Of a DNA stretch of 64,000 bases, positions 19,921 to 31,974 are shown one piece after another. The position numbers and the translations under genes were made by a program. The notes below the pieces were generated by a model. It ran no database searches. It saw only the letters and a list, made by a program, of their open reading frames with translations, and was not told the DNA's origin. Source of the DNA: Manis javanica (taxonomy: Eukaryota > Chordata > Mammalia > Pholidota > Manidae); assembly GCF_040802235.1 (NCBI RefSeq), contig NC_133158.1, positions 14,162,001 to 14,226,000 on the forward strand, written 5' to 3'. How positions within the stretch are numbered: position 1 is the first letter of the stretch; the number at the start of each line of letters is the position of its first letter.

Positions 19921-22900
19921 CTAAAAAATGGCAAGTACATACCTAACAATAATTACTTTACATATAAATGGATTAAATCTTCCAACCAAAAGACAGATGG
20001 GATGAATGGATGAAAAGCAAGACCCATCTACATGCTGCCCATGGAGACTCACTCCAAGACACACATAGATTGAATGTGAAGGGATGGAGAAAGATATGCC
20101 ATGCAAATGAAAATGGAAAGAAAGTTGGTGTAGCTATAGTCATATCAGACAAAATAGCCTTTAAAACAAAGACTCTAAGAAATGACAAAGAAAGGCATTA
20201 CATAATGAAAAAGGGGTCAACCTAGCAATAAGATACAACGTTTATAAATATATATGCACCCAACATAAAAGCACCAAAATATATAAAGGAAATATTAACA
20301 GATGTAAAGGGACAAACTGACAGTAAACAGTAATAGTAGGGAACTTTAACAGCCCACTTATGTTGCTTATTAGAACATCCAGGCAGAAAATCAGTAAGGA
20401 TACATCAGTCTTAAGTGACACATTAGACCAGATGGACTTACTGGATTTATATCGACCATTACTTCCAAAGGCAAGAGAATACACAATCTTCTCAAGTGTA
20501 CATGGAACCTTATCCAGGAGAGATCACATGTTAGGCCACAAAATATGTCTCAGTAAATCCAAGAAGACTGAAATCATATCAAGCATCTTTCTATGACCAC
20601 AACGGTATGAAATGAGAAGTCATTTACCAGAAAAAAATTGGGAAAAAAGTCACAAAAATAGTGATTAAACAACATGCTAATGAAAAGCCAGGGGGTCATC
20701 AATGAAATCAAAGAAGAAATATAAATAGAGACAAATGAAACAGAAATATGACATACCAAAATGTTTTGGATACAGCAAAATTGGTTCTAAGAAGGAAGTT
20801 CATAGCAATGTAGTCCTACCTGAAGAAACAAGAAAAATCTCTAAAAAACAATCTAACTTCACATCTAAAGGAATTAGAAAAAGAACAAATGAAGTGAAAA
20901 TTACAGGCCAAATATCCCTGATGAATATAGATGCAAAAGTCCTCAACAAAATATTGGCAAACTGAATTCAATAATACATTAAAAGGATCATACACACAAC
21001 CAAATGTGATTATTCCAGGGATGCAAGGATGGTTCAAAATCCACAAATCAGTCAACATGATTTGCCACATTAACGAAAATGCAAGATAAAAATCATATGA
21101 TCATCTCAATAGACGCAGAAAAAGTATTTGACAAAATTCAAAATCCATTTATGATAAAAAACTGAACAAAGTGGGTATAGAGGGAATGTATCTTAATATA
21201 ATAAAGGCCATATATGACAAACCAAAAGCTAACATCAGACTCAATGCTGAAAAACTGAAAGCTTTTCCTCTAGGATAAAAAAACAATACAAGGATGCCCT
21301 TTCTCAACACTTTTATTCAATACAGTATTGGAAGTCCTAGCTAAAGCAATAAGGTAAGAAAAAGAAATAGAAGATATCCAAATCAGAAAGGAAGATGTAA
21401 AACTTTCACTATATGCATTTGACATGATATTATATATAGAAAATCCACAGGTCTCCACCAAAAACTATTAGAATACATGAATTCAGTAAAATTGCAGGAA
21501 GCAGAAATCTTTGACATTCTTATACACTAATAATGAACTAACAGAAATTAATAAAGCAATCTCATTTATGACTGCATCCAAAATAATAAAATATCTGGGA
21601 ATAAATTTAGCCAAGGAGGTGAAAGACCTATACTCTGAGAACGACAAGACACTGATGAAATAAACTGAAGATGACCTAAATAAATGGAAAGATGTTCATG
21701 GATTGGAAGAATTAATATTGTTAAAAGAGCTAAACACCCAAAGCTATCTATAGATTCAACGCAATTCCTATCAAAGCTCCAATGGCATTTTTCACAAAGC
21801 TAGAACAAGTAATTCTAAAAATTTTATGGATCAACAAAAGACCCTAAATATCCAAAGCGATCTGAAGGAAGAAGAGCAGCGCTGGAGGTTTCATGCTCTG
21901 TGGTTTCACACTACACTACAAAGCTATAGTGATCAAAACACTGTGACATGAAAATAAACATGCAGAATAATGGAACAGAAGTGAGAGAGCCCAGAAATAA
22001 ACCCACACATGCATGAACAATTAATTTACAACAAAGGAGCCAAGAACATGCAATGGAGAAAGGACAGTGTCTTCAATAAATTGTGCCAGGAAAATTGGAC
22101 AGCCACTTGCCAAAAAAAAAAAAGACCACTATCTTACATGTTACACAAAAATGAACTCAAAATGGATTAAAGATTGAACATAAGACCTAAAACCATAAAA
22201 CTTCTAGAAGTAAACATAGTCGTCTGTCTCCTTGGCATTGGTCTTACCCATGTGTTTGTGGATTCCCTGCCAAAGGCAAGGGAAATAAAAGCGAAAATAA
22301 GCAAATGGGATTATATCGAACTAAAAAGTTTCTACACAGTAAAATAAACCATCACCAAAATGAAAAGGCAACCCAATAAATGGGAGAAGATATTTGCAAA
22401 TGATATATCTGACATGGGATTAATATCCAAAATATATAAACACTCCATAAAACTCAACAATTAAAAAAAACCTGATTAAAAAATAAGCAGAAGATCTGAA
22501 TAGATATTTTTCTAAAGAAGATATGTAGATGGCCAACAGGCACATGAAAATATGCTCAACATCACTGTTAGGAAATGTAAATCATCAAAGTGTAAATCAA
22601 ATGCAAATCAAAACCACAATGAGAGAAAAATCCACAATGGATGTCACCTCATACCTATTAGAATGACTATTATTTAAAAAGACAAGAAATAACACATTGG
22701 AGAGGACATGGAGAAAAGGGAACCCTTGTACATTATTGGTGGGAATGAAATTGGTGCAGCCACTATGGAAAACAGTACAGAGAGTCCTCAAAAAATTAAG
22801 AATAGATCTTAATTCTATTAATAAATCATATGTTTCAGCTATCCCACTTCTGGTATTTATTCAAAGAATATAAAAACACTAATTCAAACAGATATATGCA

Positions 22901-23432
22901 CCCTTACATTCACTGAAGCATTATTTACAATAGCCAAGATATGGAAATAATCTTAAGTGTCCACTGATGGAGGAATGGATAAAGAAGTGAGAGAAAAATA
23001 TATACACACACATACACAAAGGGATACTATTCAGCCATAAAAAGGAATGACACCTTGCCATTTGCAACAACATGGATGAACTTTGAGGGCATTATGCTAG
23101 GTGAAATAAGTCAGACAGAGAAAGACAAATGCCATATGATCTCATTCATATGTAAGATCTAAAAGAACAAAACAAACAAACATAACAATACAAAAACAAA
23201 TTCAGATGTAGAGAACAGATTGATGGTTATCAGAGGGGAAAGAGGTTGTGAGGTGGGCAAAATGCATTAAGGGGGTCAACTGCATAGTGATGGTTGATAA
23301 CTAGACCTGTGGTGGTGATTGCTTTGTAGTGTATAGATGCTAAATTGTAACGTTGTATACCTGAAACTTATATGATATTATATACCAAATTTTACCTCAA
23401 TAAATAGACACTAAAAAAAAAAGAAAGTAAAG
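19921..23432 (+). mobile_element. LINE-1, 5'-truncated 3.5-kb copy, decayed ORF2 and 3' UTR
   Basis: Begins in the L1 endonuclease/RT linker ('acaataattactttacatataaatggattaaa'), runs through the reverse transcriptase and C-terminal domains ('caggcagaaaatcagtaagg', 'ggatgcaaggatggttcaaaat', 'cagaaaaagtatttgacaaaattc') and ends in an L1MA-like 3' UTR ('ggtggtgattgctttgtagtgtatagatgc', 'acctcaataaa', A-tail near 23415). L1 ORF2 normally spans about 3.8 kb. Here it is broken by many stops and indels, so no protein can be made. The 5' third of ORF2, ORF1 and the 5' UTR are missing, typical of truncated integration. Confidence 0.95.
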
Positions 23433-23454
23433 GCAATTAATTTTCTTATGTAAC

Positions 23455-23711
23455 AAGAAGTCTGGAGTCAAGTGATTGTAGGCTGGTGTAGTGGTTAAAA
23501 GATCCTCAGCATCTTGGTGATATCTTCTCTTGTGGGCCCAAGATAGTTGCGGCAGTTCCACACATCACATCTTAAAATCCCAGCATTCCAAAAAGAAGAT
23601 GGGGGCAAAAAACATTACCTTTTTTTAAGGAGAAAAATTATTTCATAGCAGTCCCCCACCTCCTTGTCACATTTCATTGTCTAGAACTGTGTCACATGTC
23701 AACTCCTAGAC
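23455..23711 (+). mobile_element. Interspersed repeat of uncertain class
   Basis: 'gatatcttctcttgtgggcccaagatagttgcggcagttcca' and 'cctccttgtcacatttcattgtctagaactgtgtcacatg' fit a common mammalian dispersed repeat I recognise but cannot name with confidence. Confidence 0.4.
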
Positions 23712-23926
23712 CAGTGTTTCTCAACTTCAGGCTGATGACATTTTGGGCCAGATAATTCTCGATTGTGAGGGTCTGTCCTGGGTTGCAGGATGCTTAGCAG
23801 CATCCTTGACCTCTACGCACGAGGTGCCAGGAACTATGTCAAGTTATGACAACCCAAAAATGTCTCCTGAAATTTCCAGTGTCCTACAGTGTGTATGTAA
23901 AATCACCTAGGTTGAGAACCATTGCC
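23712..23926 (-). mobile_element. MER20 hAT-Charlie element
   Basis: Antisense MER20 across its full length: 'cagtgtttctcaacttcagg', 'gggccagataattctcgattgtg', 'gcttagcagcatccttgacctctac', 'aaaatgtctcctgaaatttcc', and the end 'aggttgagaaccatt'. Confidence 0.9.
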
Positions 23927-24325
23927 CTAAACCAATGGTGGGCAAAGAGAAATGGCACAGTCATACCTGGGTCATCCCTGAGGCTGCACATGTGGCTTCT
24001 GAAAAGAGTTCCGTTTAAAGGAGAAGGCACAATGGCTGTGGGGCTGGTGATCATTCCCATGTTGCTTTTTGGTTGTTCAAAAAAATGCTCTTATTGGAGG
24101 TCTAGGGGGAGAACTGAGAAGGAGGTTTTCTACCTTCTCACATCCAGGAAAGCATTCATGGGCCGTATCAGGAAGAATCGGGTCATAGCACGGGGGTCTC
24201 AGGGATACCGAATCCACAGCTTTGGCGGTCACAGGGAAACTACTGGGAGCCAGTCCTCCTTTTCTTTACGAAATCTACACCAGTTGCCTTTCTTTAGCGA
24301 CATGCCTTTCTTTTCTTCTTGTCCC
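23927..24325. other. Unclassified non-coding stretch
   Basis: No repeat or exon recognised. A 177-codon frame (23846-24379) covers it but starts inside MER20 and ends inside an L1, so I treat it as chance. Confidence 0.5.
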
Positions 24326-24690
24326 ACCTCCCTTTTTTATTTATTTTATTTTATTTATTTTTTATTTTGGTATCATTAATATACAATCACATGAGCAACA
24401 CTGTGGTTACTAGACTCCCCATTATCAAGTCCCCACATACACCCCATTGCAGTCATGGTCCATCAGCATAGTAAGATGCTGTAGAGTCACTAGTTGTCTT
24501 CTCTATGCTATACTGCCTTCCCCGAGCACCCCCACTGCGTTACGTGTGCTAATCATAATGCCCATTAATCCCCTTCTTCCTCCCTTCCCACCCGTCCTCC
24601 CCAGTCCCTGTCCCTTTGGTAACTGTTAGTCCATTCTTGGGTTCTGTGAGTCTGCTGCTGTTTTGTTCCTCCCACCTTCCTTTTTTAAAA
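24326..24690 (-). mobile_element. LINE-1 3' UTR, lineage type
   Basis: The T-rich left end is the poly(A) tail on the minus strand. 'ggtatcattaatatacaatcacatgagcaacactg', 'ttactagactccccattatcaagtcc', 'gtccatcagcatagtaagatgctgtaga' and 'taactgttagtccattcttgggttctg' match the element at 30099-30575 in order. I associate this 3' end with pangolin L1. Its sense strand is G-rich in the 3' UTR. Confidence 0.85.
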
Positions 24691-24894
24691 AGACAAACCT
24701 GTATTTGTTCAGTGATAGTCTATAAACCAGGACTTGAAGTGGAAAATCCTATATTTGTTCCTCAATTACACCATGGATATTTTAAAACAGATACTGGATA
24801 ATGTGTAATTGGCCATTTTATTCTTAATGTGAGAACAGTTATCCCTTTGTAAATATGATTATTGGAGGGTGCAAGTTTTCAGAACAACAGCCAA

Positions 24895-25065
24895 CTCATA
24901 ATGAGCCTTTGCTATGTTCTGTGGCTTGGATGAATTGCAGGACACAGATGAATGCTGTACAGTAGGTGTCATGACTCCGTGTCACAGAGGAAGAGCCAGA
25001 GAAGTGGAGGGACTTGTCCAAATTGCCACAGACAGTAAGAGAAAGGGCCAAGCTCCGGACTCAGA
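24895..25065 (-). mobile_element. MIR SINE fragment
   Basis: Antisense MIR: 'gcctttgctatgttctgtgg', 'gtgtcacagaggaagagccagagaagtgg', 'agggacttgtccaaattgccacag', 'aagagaaagggccaagctccggactcag'. Confidence 0.7.
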
Positions 25066-26212
25066 AAGCTTGAGCTATCACCCTTTACTGTTTAAAGATT
25101 TCAAAAATGAAGATTATGGTTGTATCAAGTCAATGTCAAAAATAATATGAGTCTATTTTATGATTACACCCCCCCGCCCCACCCGAACAAAAACCATCCC
25201 CAACTGCTTGAATTGTTTGTTTGAAAACCATTGGTGAATTCTGTCAAGTTGACTGTCTGAGGTCATTTCAGTTTTATGCTATTTTTAAAATTTCCATCAG
25301 TCTTACGTGGAAGGTGGGATTCAGAACTTCCAGCTAGAAAATAGTGCTTGGATTTAAAAGGTTACAGGTGTGACTTCTCTGAGTTTTAAAGAACTGTTCT
25401 TCAGATGATGGTTTTCATCCAAGTCATTTTCTATGTTTTTGTAAACATGTTTAATAAGGAAAAATTTAAATAGCAAAAACACTATGAACAATGGCTCTAA
25501 ATACGGAAACACTGGGATGAGTGTTATTTTAAAGGCTCTCACTTATGAAAACACTAATTTAAAAGTCTACACTGTGTATCTTAGGGAAGGTAGATACTTC
25601 TTAATGGTTTTCTAAAAAAAAATTTTTTTTTTTCACTATTCTCTAGCAATAAGTATGAAAGAATACTGAGAATTCTCAGTTGGGAATCCCACTCTCATTA
25701 TTCTAGGAGAAATCCAGAGTCAATATGAAATTACTTCTATTAAGGGCTGTAGACTCTAATGAAAGCTGAAAACTTAATTATAAAAAGAAAATTCTGTGAG
25801 TTTAATCCTACCCAAACCCTGGAGGCATAAAACTTCAGGAATTGAAAATTTTCTTTTATTCAGATGCTTATAATGATTCAGGAAAACAAAGTTATAAATA
25901 CTTCAGCACTGAGTAACATTAAATTGGGAGCAGATTTGAACCTATTCCCCCAAGCCAGCTCCGCTCAGAAGAGTCAGCGCTATCAGGATATGCTTCAGTG
26001 GAAGTTTATCCTGAATTGATTGGAACAGAGAAAACAAAATCTGATCGGTACAGTTTTTTGCTCCTGCTGTTCATCATGTGCTCAGTGCATTTTCACCCTC
26101 ATTGCAATTTAGAAAAAAAATCTGATTCAAAATATTTAATTGGAAAACAAAGTTAATCAGATTTCATAGCACTAAAAAGAAAATACCCCTAAAGGGAGCG
26201 TGCATGCATATA
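25066..26212. other. Unclassified AT-rich stretch
   Basis: Over 1.1 kb without a repeat family or exon that I recognise. Short homopolymers occur at about 25614-25633 and a C-rich run at 25169-25184. Confidence 0.45.
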
Positions 26213-26842
26213 CAGTCGATTCTCAGTTATGTGCAGTAGTTTTGCCTACAAAGTTGCAGCAAACACTGAATTAGTGAAGAGTGAGCGAATCATTACCCCT
26301 AGGGGAGATACAGGGTTACGTTCCTGCAAGCTTTGGGCCATAACAATTTGTTAAGCGGCTTGTTTTATGTGTTTTGCTGTTTAAAGATAACTTATTTAAT
26401 ACATATTGTTGATTCATTAAACGGAACTCATGGCCAACAACACCATAACTCATGCCTGAACGAAGCTTATCTAACACACATATTTTGTCTGTAAGGCCCA
26501 TCACAGCCTTCTTAGGCTAAAAAATATCAGATAGCACTTTAGCATTATGCTTGGGGGCCATTGTAAACAGCAAAATCACCACCACCAAGCACAAAAATGC
26601 AAAAAACGTGGTGCTAAACAGACTGTGAAAAGGCCACTTGTTTACAGAGTATGAACGTTGAAACAAGAAGGCAGAATGTTGCCTTCCTTGACCTCTGCTG
26701 GGAATGTGCATAATGGTAACTTAACATTTTCAGTATTCTGCATATCTGGAAATGATTGCAAAAGTATTGAATTTGTAGTTACAAATACAATTTAGGGAGC
26801 AGGTGAAATAACAAATACAGAACACATGAATAATGAGGACTG
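26213..26842 (-). mobile_element. Tigger-type (TcMar) element, Tigger7/MER44-like, with transposase remnant
   Basis: Terminal inverted repeats are visible: 'cagtcgattctcagttat' on the left and 'ataatgaggactg' on the right, with a left TA target. On the minus strand, frames read 'MAPKHNAKVLSD' (up to about 26550) and, further on, 'KICVLDKLRSGMSYGVVG' (26316-26504). These match the N-terminal DNA-binding, CENP-B/pogo-like helix-turn-helix part of Tigger transposases. A stop ('ttttttag') and indels separate the two pieces. At about 630 bases it is an internally deleted, non-autonomous copy that cannot move itself. Confidence 0.9.
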
Positions 26843-27144
26843 ACTCATGCATACATATCTTGTTTGGTAGTACAAAATACCTGTGCTCTTTTTACTGCAG
26901 AGAAATGAAGGGATCTTTTCATTTACTACAGAGAAATGGAGGATCTTTCCACCAGGCCTCTAAAGCCCTGGGGTTGGGAGCAGATGGGCTCTTCAGCGTG
27001 GGAATGGTTGCAAGTGAGGTTGTGGACGATAAAGGAGATAAAGGCAAAGATGGATCAACTGCCCAAGATAATAGGCTCCTTAGAGACTGGCAAATAGATA
27101 TCATCGTCTTGTCCACTTTTAAGGTACATCTAAGGCTTCTAATT
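26843..27144. other. Unclassified non-coding stretch
   Basis: No repeat recognised. A 109-codon plus frame begins in the Tigger end (26833) and has no known domain. 'agagaaatg(a/g)ag' is repeated at about 26898 and 26930. Confidence 0.4.
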
Positions 27145-27302
27145 CAGAAAGCTACTTGCTAGCTGTCTATACTTAGACAAAGCATGTAACTGTTTGGTGC
27201 CTCCGTTTTCTCAACTGTAAAATGGTACAAATTTTGAACCACACCTCTCTGAGTCATTGTGAGGATTAAATGAGATAATCCACGTCATGATTAAAAAGCA
27301 CA
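27145..27302 (+). mobile_element. MIR SINE
   Basis: 'ttgctagctgtctatacttagacaaagcatgtaactg', 'cctccgttttctcaactgtaaaatgg', 'tctgagtcattgtgaggattaaatgagataatcc' follow the MIR core and 3' region well. Confidence 0.85.
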
Positions 27303-27544
27303 AACCTTTCTCGGGTCAACCAGACCCACAATAACTCCTAATGAGATGCAGTATGTGAGACACACAACCCAAATATACGTATAAGTGCCAAAAAAGGTGA
27401 AGGCTGATCAAGTTCCCAGAGGCAACCCAGGGGAAGACAGGACACAGGTTCTACAGCTTCAGACTTTGGAATCAATCAGATAAATCCAGAAGGTAGGACT
27501 GCTGGTGTGTGCTTGTTTTTTTTTTGCAATAAATTCAGGGCATG

Positions 27545-27885
27545 AAAAGAAAAAGGGAAGGGGGAACTGTCCTAGATTATGAGATAGACAGGACCTAACA
27601 AGTAAGTGTAAGATGTGGATAAACCAACTGCAAAAAGACACTTTCGGACAACTGGGGACATTTGAATTGTGATTGGCTGGTAAATGGTATTATGTAATTA
27701 TTGTTAATTTATTAGCGATGATAATGATATTGAAGGTTTATAGAAAAATGTCCTCATGTTTTAGAAACTCAAACAGCAGTATTAAAGGGTGAAGGACGTG
27801 TCATCAGGGATTTCCTTTAAAATACTACAGAAAGAAAAAGTAAAAAGGAAAGAACTGGGAAAAATCACTGCTGAGTGAGTTGTTT
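27545..27885 (+). mobile_element. Widespread old mammalian repeat, class not assigned
   Basis: 'gataaaccaactgcaaaaagaca', 'ggacaactggggacatttgaattg', 'gtaattattgttaatttattagcgatgataatgatattg' and 'catcagggatttcctttaaaata' match a dispersed mammalian repeat consensus I recognise without a secure family name. Confidence 0.45.
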
Positions 27886-28184
27886 CAAAATAGTACTAAA
27901 ATTAGCAGTAAATTCTTACCAGGTGATTGCTCTCTAAAGGACTTCTGGAGCTCAGAAGGGAGCTCACCTCAATTATTCAATGGAACTGTTAGTACTTAGA
28001 GTGAATATTTAAGTTTGAGAGAGAGAGAAGAAACGCGTAAGTAAGACACAGTCGCTAAGTAATAGCTCAGCCAGTCAAACTCTGAAACCTCGGGGGTCAC
28101 TGAGATCTTTGAAGTGACAGTGACTTCAAAACCCTTTCGGTAACAATACCAAGGAGCTGATGTAAATGGAGGCCAAAAAGCTAG
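27886..28184. other. Unclassified non-coding stretch
   Basis: No feature recognised apart from a short GA run near 28015-28030. Confidence 0.4.
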
Positions 28185-28462
28185 GAAGGGAGTATTCCAG
28201 GTAGAGGGAACAACATGTGCAAAGACTCTACCACGCTGTGCATGTGGAGGTCTGCCTCAAAGTGGCTCCATGTGACAGGAACACATAGCTCACAGCACAC
28301 ACGTTGAGCACAAGAGCAGGTGGAACGGTTTGTGTGGGAAGATATCTTTGCTGTACAGTTGCCGTTGGCAGATGTGGAAACCTTGAGACTGGGCTCTATC
28401 GCTCTTACAAAGAGGTGGGAACCTGGCAAGGTTTGGAAGGCCTTCCTCTGTGAAAGGTTTGA
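28185..28462 (-). mobile_element. LINE-2 fragment
   Basis: Antisense L2: 'gtattccaggtagagggaacaacatgtgcaaagac' is the diagnostic block. The rest, to 'ggcaaggtttggaaggc', is diverged. Confidence 0.6.
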
Positions 28463-28599
28463 GATGCTGTACGTTTTCTCTCTTGTTTTTTCCATAAGCT
28501 TACAAATATAGTTCTTAAAAATATTCAGGCAAAGTAATAGTAGTCATCCCAGACCCTGTCCCCCTCCCCCTCAGAGATTATAAAGCTCTTCTTACAAGC

Positions 28600-28760
28600 G
28601 TTCTGATTTCCAACCTTCATGGCAGACACAGGAGGCATTGTAATGCCCAGTTTACAGAGTAGGAAACTAAGGTTCTGAAACCAGAAGTCTTGATCAGAGT
28701 CACCCGGTTAATGACTGACCAAGCCAGGCATGCAGCTCAGGCCCTGGCCACCACCAAATC
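28600..28760 (-). mobile_element. MIR SINE fragment
   Basis: Antisense MIR: 'taatgcccagtttacagagtaggaaactaagg', 'gatcagagtcacccggttaatgactgacc'. Confidence 0.7.
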
Positions 28761-29739
28761 ATTAATAAATTACTCAGTTCATGACAGTGCTCATTGATTC
28801 TGTAAGATTCCGCTGTAGGGGAAGGCTGAGGCTGCGAGATGAGTAAGACACAGTCCTTCCCCTCCTGCACCACACCTGGCAGTCCTGCACATATTTCAGA
28901 ACAGCAGATCACAGACCAGCCGAGGCCTGTGTTCTCCCTCTACCCATGCCCGATTCTTGGCCTTCACACAGGGTTGCTAGGTTCTGCCAGATGGGTCTCA
29001 TGCTGCATATTGATAGTGAAAACCACTGGGTGATAAGTAAGAATTGCCTACAGGGCGTTTCATTAGTCACCCATTCTTAGAATTAGAGACCTTAGCTAAC
29101 ATGTCTCAGGCCTCCCGTCTTGCCCCTTTGTGACCAACATTTCATACAACGGCACATGTGGTGAAACCAGAGAGCAAGTCTACATGCTCCCCTCTAGCTC
29201 AGAGCTGTCAACAGTCCTGATGTCCTGAGGTGGAGGTGGTGACACAGTGGGGGTACAGGCCAAATTCTGCCTTCTGGGTGAACCATGGTCACTGACATGG
29301 GTTGGGGCCCATCCGCCTTGTTGGTTTTCCACTGTTTCAAATCTGAATTAGTCACCAACATTCACAAATAAAGACAGTAGTATATAGGGACGTGGATCAT
29401 GGCTTCTTGTGCACCATGGGAGGATCTGGCACCATCAGTCTTGTATTCTCCCCTGGGAACAACTGGCCAGAGTACTGACTGGCCTGTGAGGTGACTCAAG
29501 TATGCTCCTATCTGCCACAGTCCCTACCTTCTCTGTTGCCCCTGGGCCAATGCATTGATTCGTATCACTTGCCTGGTCCTAGCATTCATGTACACAAACA
29601 GGCCTCAAGGACCCATGGCCCTCTGCAACCGGGCCTCGACTCACTTCTCCTGCCTTGTCTGTGTGCGGTGGCACTAAGATGATGGGCATTGCCCAGAATG
29701 CAGCCTGCCTTTGCTCCCCTGCAATGCCCTTTACCTTTC
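28761..29739. other. Unclassified non-coding stretch
   Basis: Nearly 1 kb without recognised exons. A short L2-like antisense scrap ('gagatgagtaagacacagtcc') sits at about 28838-28860. Confidence 0.45.
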
Positions 29740-30003
29740 GGTCAGTCTGCAGAGCCATATGGTTGCTTCAAGTCCCAGTTCAGACACCACCTCCTCCTCC
29801 ATGAAGCCTTCCCTGATGCCCACAGTTGGAAAAGGATCTCTTTGTTCCCTAGTTGCTTGTACTTCTCTAACCTATGATATTGGCATGACCTGCTGGTCCT
29901 GCTGCCTCCCTAACTGGAAGCTCCCTTACCTGCCTACATTCACTTTTGCACTCCAGCACCTAACACAGTGCCCAGCGTACTCAGTGGTGGCTGTCATAAG
30001 AAG
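29740..30003 (+). mobile_element. LINE-2 3' region
   Basis: 'tcaagtcccagttcagacaccacctcctcctccatgaagccttccctgat', 'aactggaagctcccttacc' and 'agcacctaacacagtgcccagcgtactcagt' match the L2 end in order. Confidence 0.85.
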
Positions 30004-30098
30004 TCAAAGACTTGGGCCCAAATGCCTCCAATGGAAAAGGCCTGGTGGTCCCAGGCTGGGGAACTTCTGTGGAGTCTAAGTCTCCTTCTGTAGCCTTA

Positions 30099-30575
30099 TT
30101 CTGTTTTTTTTTTCATTTTTTTATTTTGATATCATTAATGTACAATTACTTGAACAACATTATGGTTACTAGACTCCCCCCATTATCAAGTCCCCCCTAC
30201 GGACCCCATTACAGTCACTGTCCATCAGCATAGTAAGATGCTATGGAATCATTACTTGTCTTCTCTGCATATACTGCCTTTTCCATGTCCCCCCCCCCCA
30301 CATTATGTGTACTAACTGTAATGCCCCATTTTCCCCCTTATCCCTCCCTTCCCACCCACCCTCCCCAGTCTCTTTCCCTTTGGTAACTGTTAGTCCATTC
30401 TTGGGTTCTGTGATTCTGCTGCTGTTTTGTTCCTTCAGTTTTCCTTTGTTCTTATACTCCACAGGTGAGTGAAATCATTTGGTACTTGTCTTTCTCCGCC
30501 TGGCTTATCTCACTGAGCATAATACCCTCTAGCTCCATCCATGTTGTTGCAAATGATAGGATTTGTTTTCTGTTT
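30099..30575 (-). mobile_element. LINE-1 3' end, lineage type
   Basis: Longer sibling of the 24326 copy. It has a T-run at about 30107-30122 (poly(A) on minus), 'tatcattaatgtacaattacttgaacaacattatgg', 'gtccatcagcatagtaagatgctatgga', an 11-C run at 30289-30299, and at its right end the ORF2 terminus ('ctcactgagcataatacc', 'atgttgttgcaaatgatagg'). Truncated after about 470 bases. A second T-run follows at about 30571-30587. Confidence 0.9.
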
Positions 30576-30589
30576 TTTTTTTTTTTTAA

Positions 30590-31419
30590 TGTATTCTTTC
30601 CAAGAACCCCTGGCTGTAAAGAAAAAGGTCACTAGTTGAGTGTTACTGGAGTGCTTTGGGCTTCAGACAGTAGATAACTTTTCAACAAGCTCTTGCCTTT
30701 GCACACCCGGACGAGGTGAGGTGGGAGTGTAGGTGAGTCACCAAGTGACCTCTTGGCCCTGCTGCAGTGCAAAGGTGAGGAGACCACTCCTCAGAAAGGT
30801 GCTCCTGGCAGGTTGGGAGACGGAACCAATTCAGAGATGCCAGCCAGAAGCTAGGATGGGTCAGCAACCATAATTGCTCCCTGCAGTTATTAATAACCAC
30901 CAGTTATTTACATATGAATTAATTCACTTAGTAAGTAGAGGTACTTAGGGAAGAATTAATAAACACCTTGCCTGAGGCCAGTCTTAGAATAAGGGCAGGG
31001 AACGCAGTAGTCTAATTCAGATCTCTCTATTGCAGGCCAGCTCTAGGAAACGCATCTGGAGGCTCGACTCTGTTGAGGGAGTTACGCATTATGGGGCAGA
31101 CTGTCCGAGAGGGATCCCAGAATGGAACTGATGATACCTATGAAATCAGGAAAGGAGAACTATTCCCAGACAAGGTGATAGCTCACAGCATAGCAGATCC
31201 TGTTTCCTCTTTTGTGTGAGCTGCTGGAAAGCTCAGAGCCAAATCTGTGACCTGCCTGTTTGAGTCTTCAAGGTCTTCATTTTTGTATAAGCCTCATTCT
31301 TAGCTCCCTACTCTCAACTGTTTCTTTTGGTTTTACCTACTCAAAAACACAAAAAACACCACCACCAACAAAAACTTCCCCACTCTGTCCTTTTACCAAA
31401 GGAGTATAGATTAAATTCC
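30590..31419. other. Unclassified non-coding stretch
   Basis: No exon or repeat family recognised in about 830 bases. Confidence 0.45.
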
Positions 31420-31765
31420 TTTTTTAGAAAGTGTAGAAAACAAAGAAAAACAAACACAAAATAAAATTTTGTGTCTCACAGTTATACCCAGGGAGAAACA
31501 CATTGACGTTTTGGTGGATTTTCTTCCTCTCCCCTCCATTCCTCACACAGTGTACACATACATTTTACAGAATGAAGTCCTTCCCCCTCACTGCCAGTTA
31601 TTACATAGGCACATCTTTAGTCTTGTAGATGTCCTGTAATGTATTCAACCATTCTAGGATCTTTGAATTTTTGGCTGCTTCTAGACTGTCCTTTTTTATA
31701 AAAAGAAACATTTTGATAAACACTCTTGAGGCTGAATCTTTATGCACATACTATCCTTCCACTAA
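31420..31765 (-). mobile_element. Ancient LINE-type 3' fragment (L1ME-like)
   Basis: Antisense version of the family at 11650: 'gtgtagaaaacaaag', 'cacattgacgttttggtgga', 'attcaaccattctaggatc', 'ggctgcttctagactgtcc', 'aaacattttgataaacactctt'. Confidence 0.45.
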
Positions 31766-31974
31766 AGTTCTTCAGAGTTCTCGTGGGATTCTAATTTATA
31801 TTATCTTGCCTTATTTAATGCATCCTTTTGAGCACCCTTACTTTTTGAAACTAGCTGAGACATAATTAAAGCGAGAAAGTCAGACACGCTTCATCTCTTG
31901 TCTGCTGCCCACAATCTTCCATCAGCCTACTGGGATTAACCTCACACTGCGTTTACATCCAGTTTTCTTCGAGG

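Noticed and set aside
23846-24379. 177-codon plus-strand open frame
   Set aside because: It begins inside a MER20 element and ends inside an L1 3' UTR, so it crosses unrelated repeats and cannot be a conserved gene.
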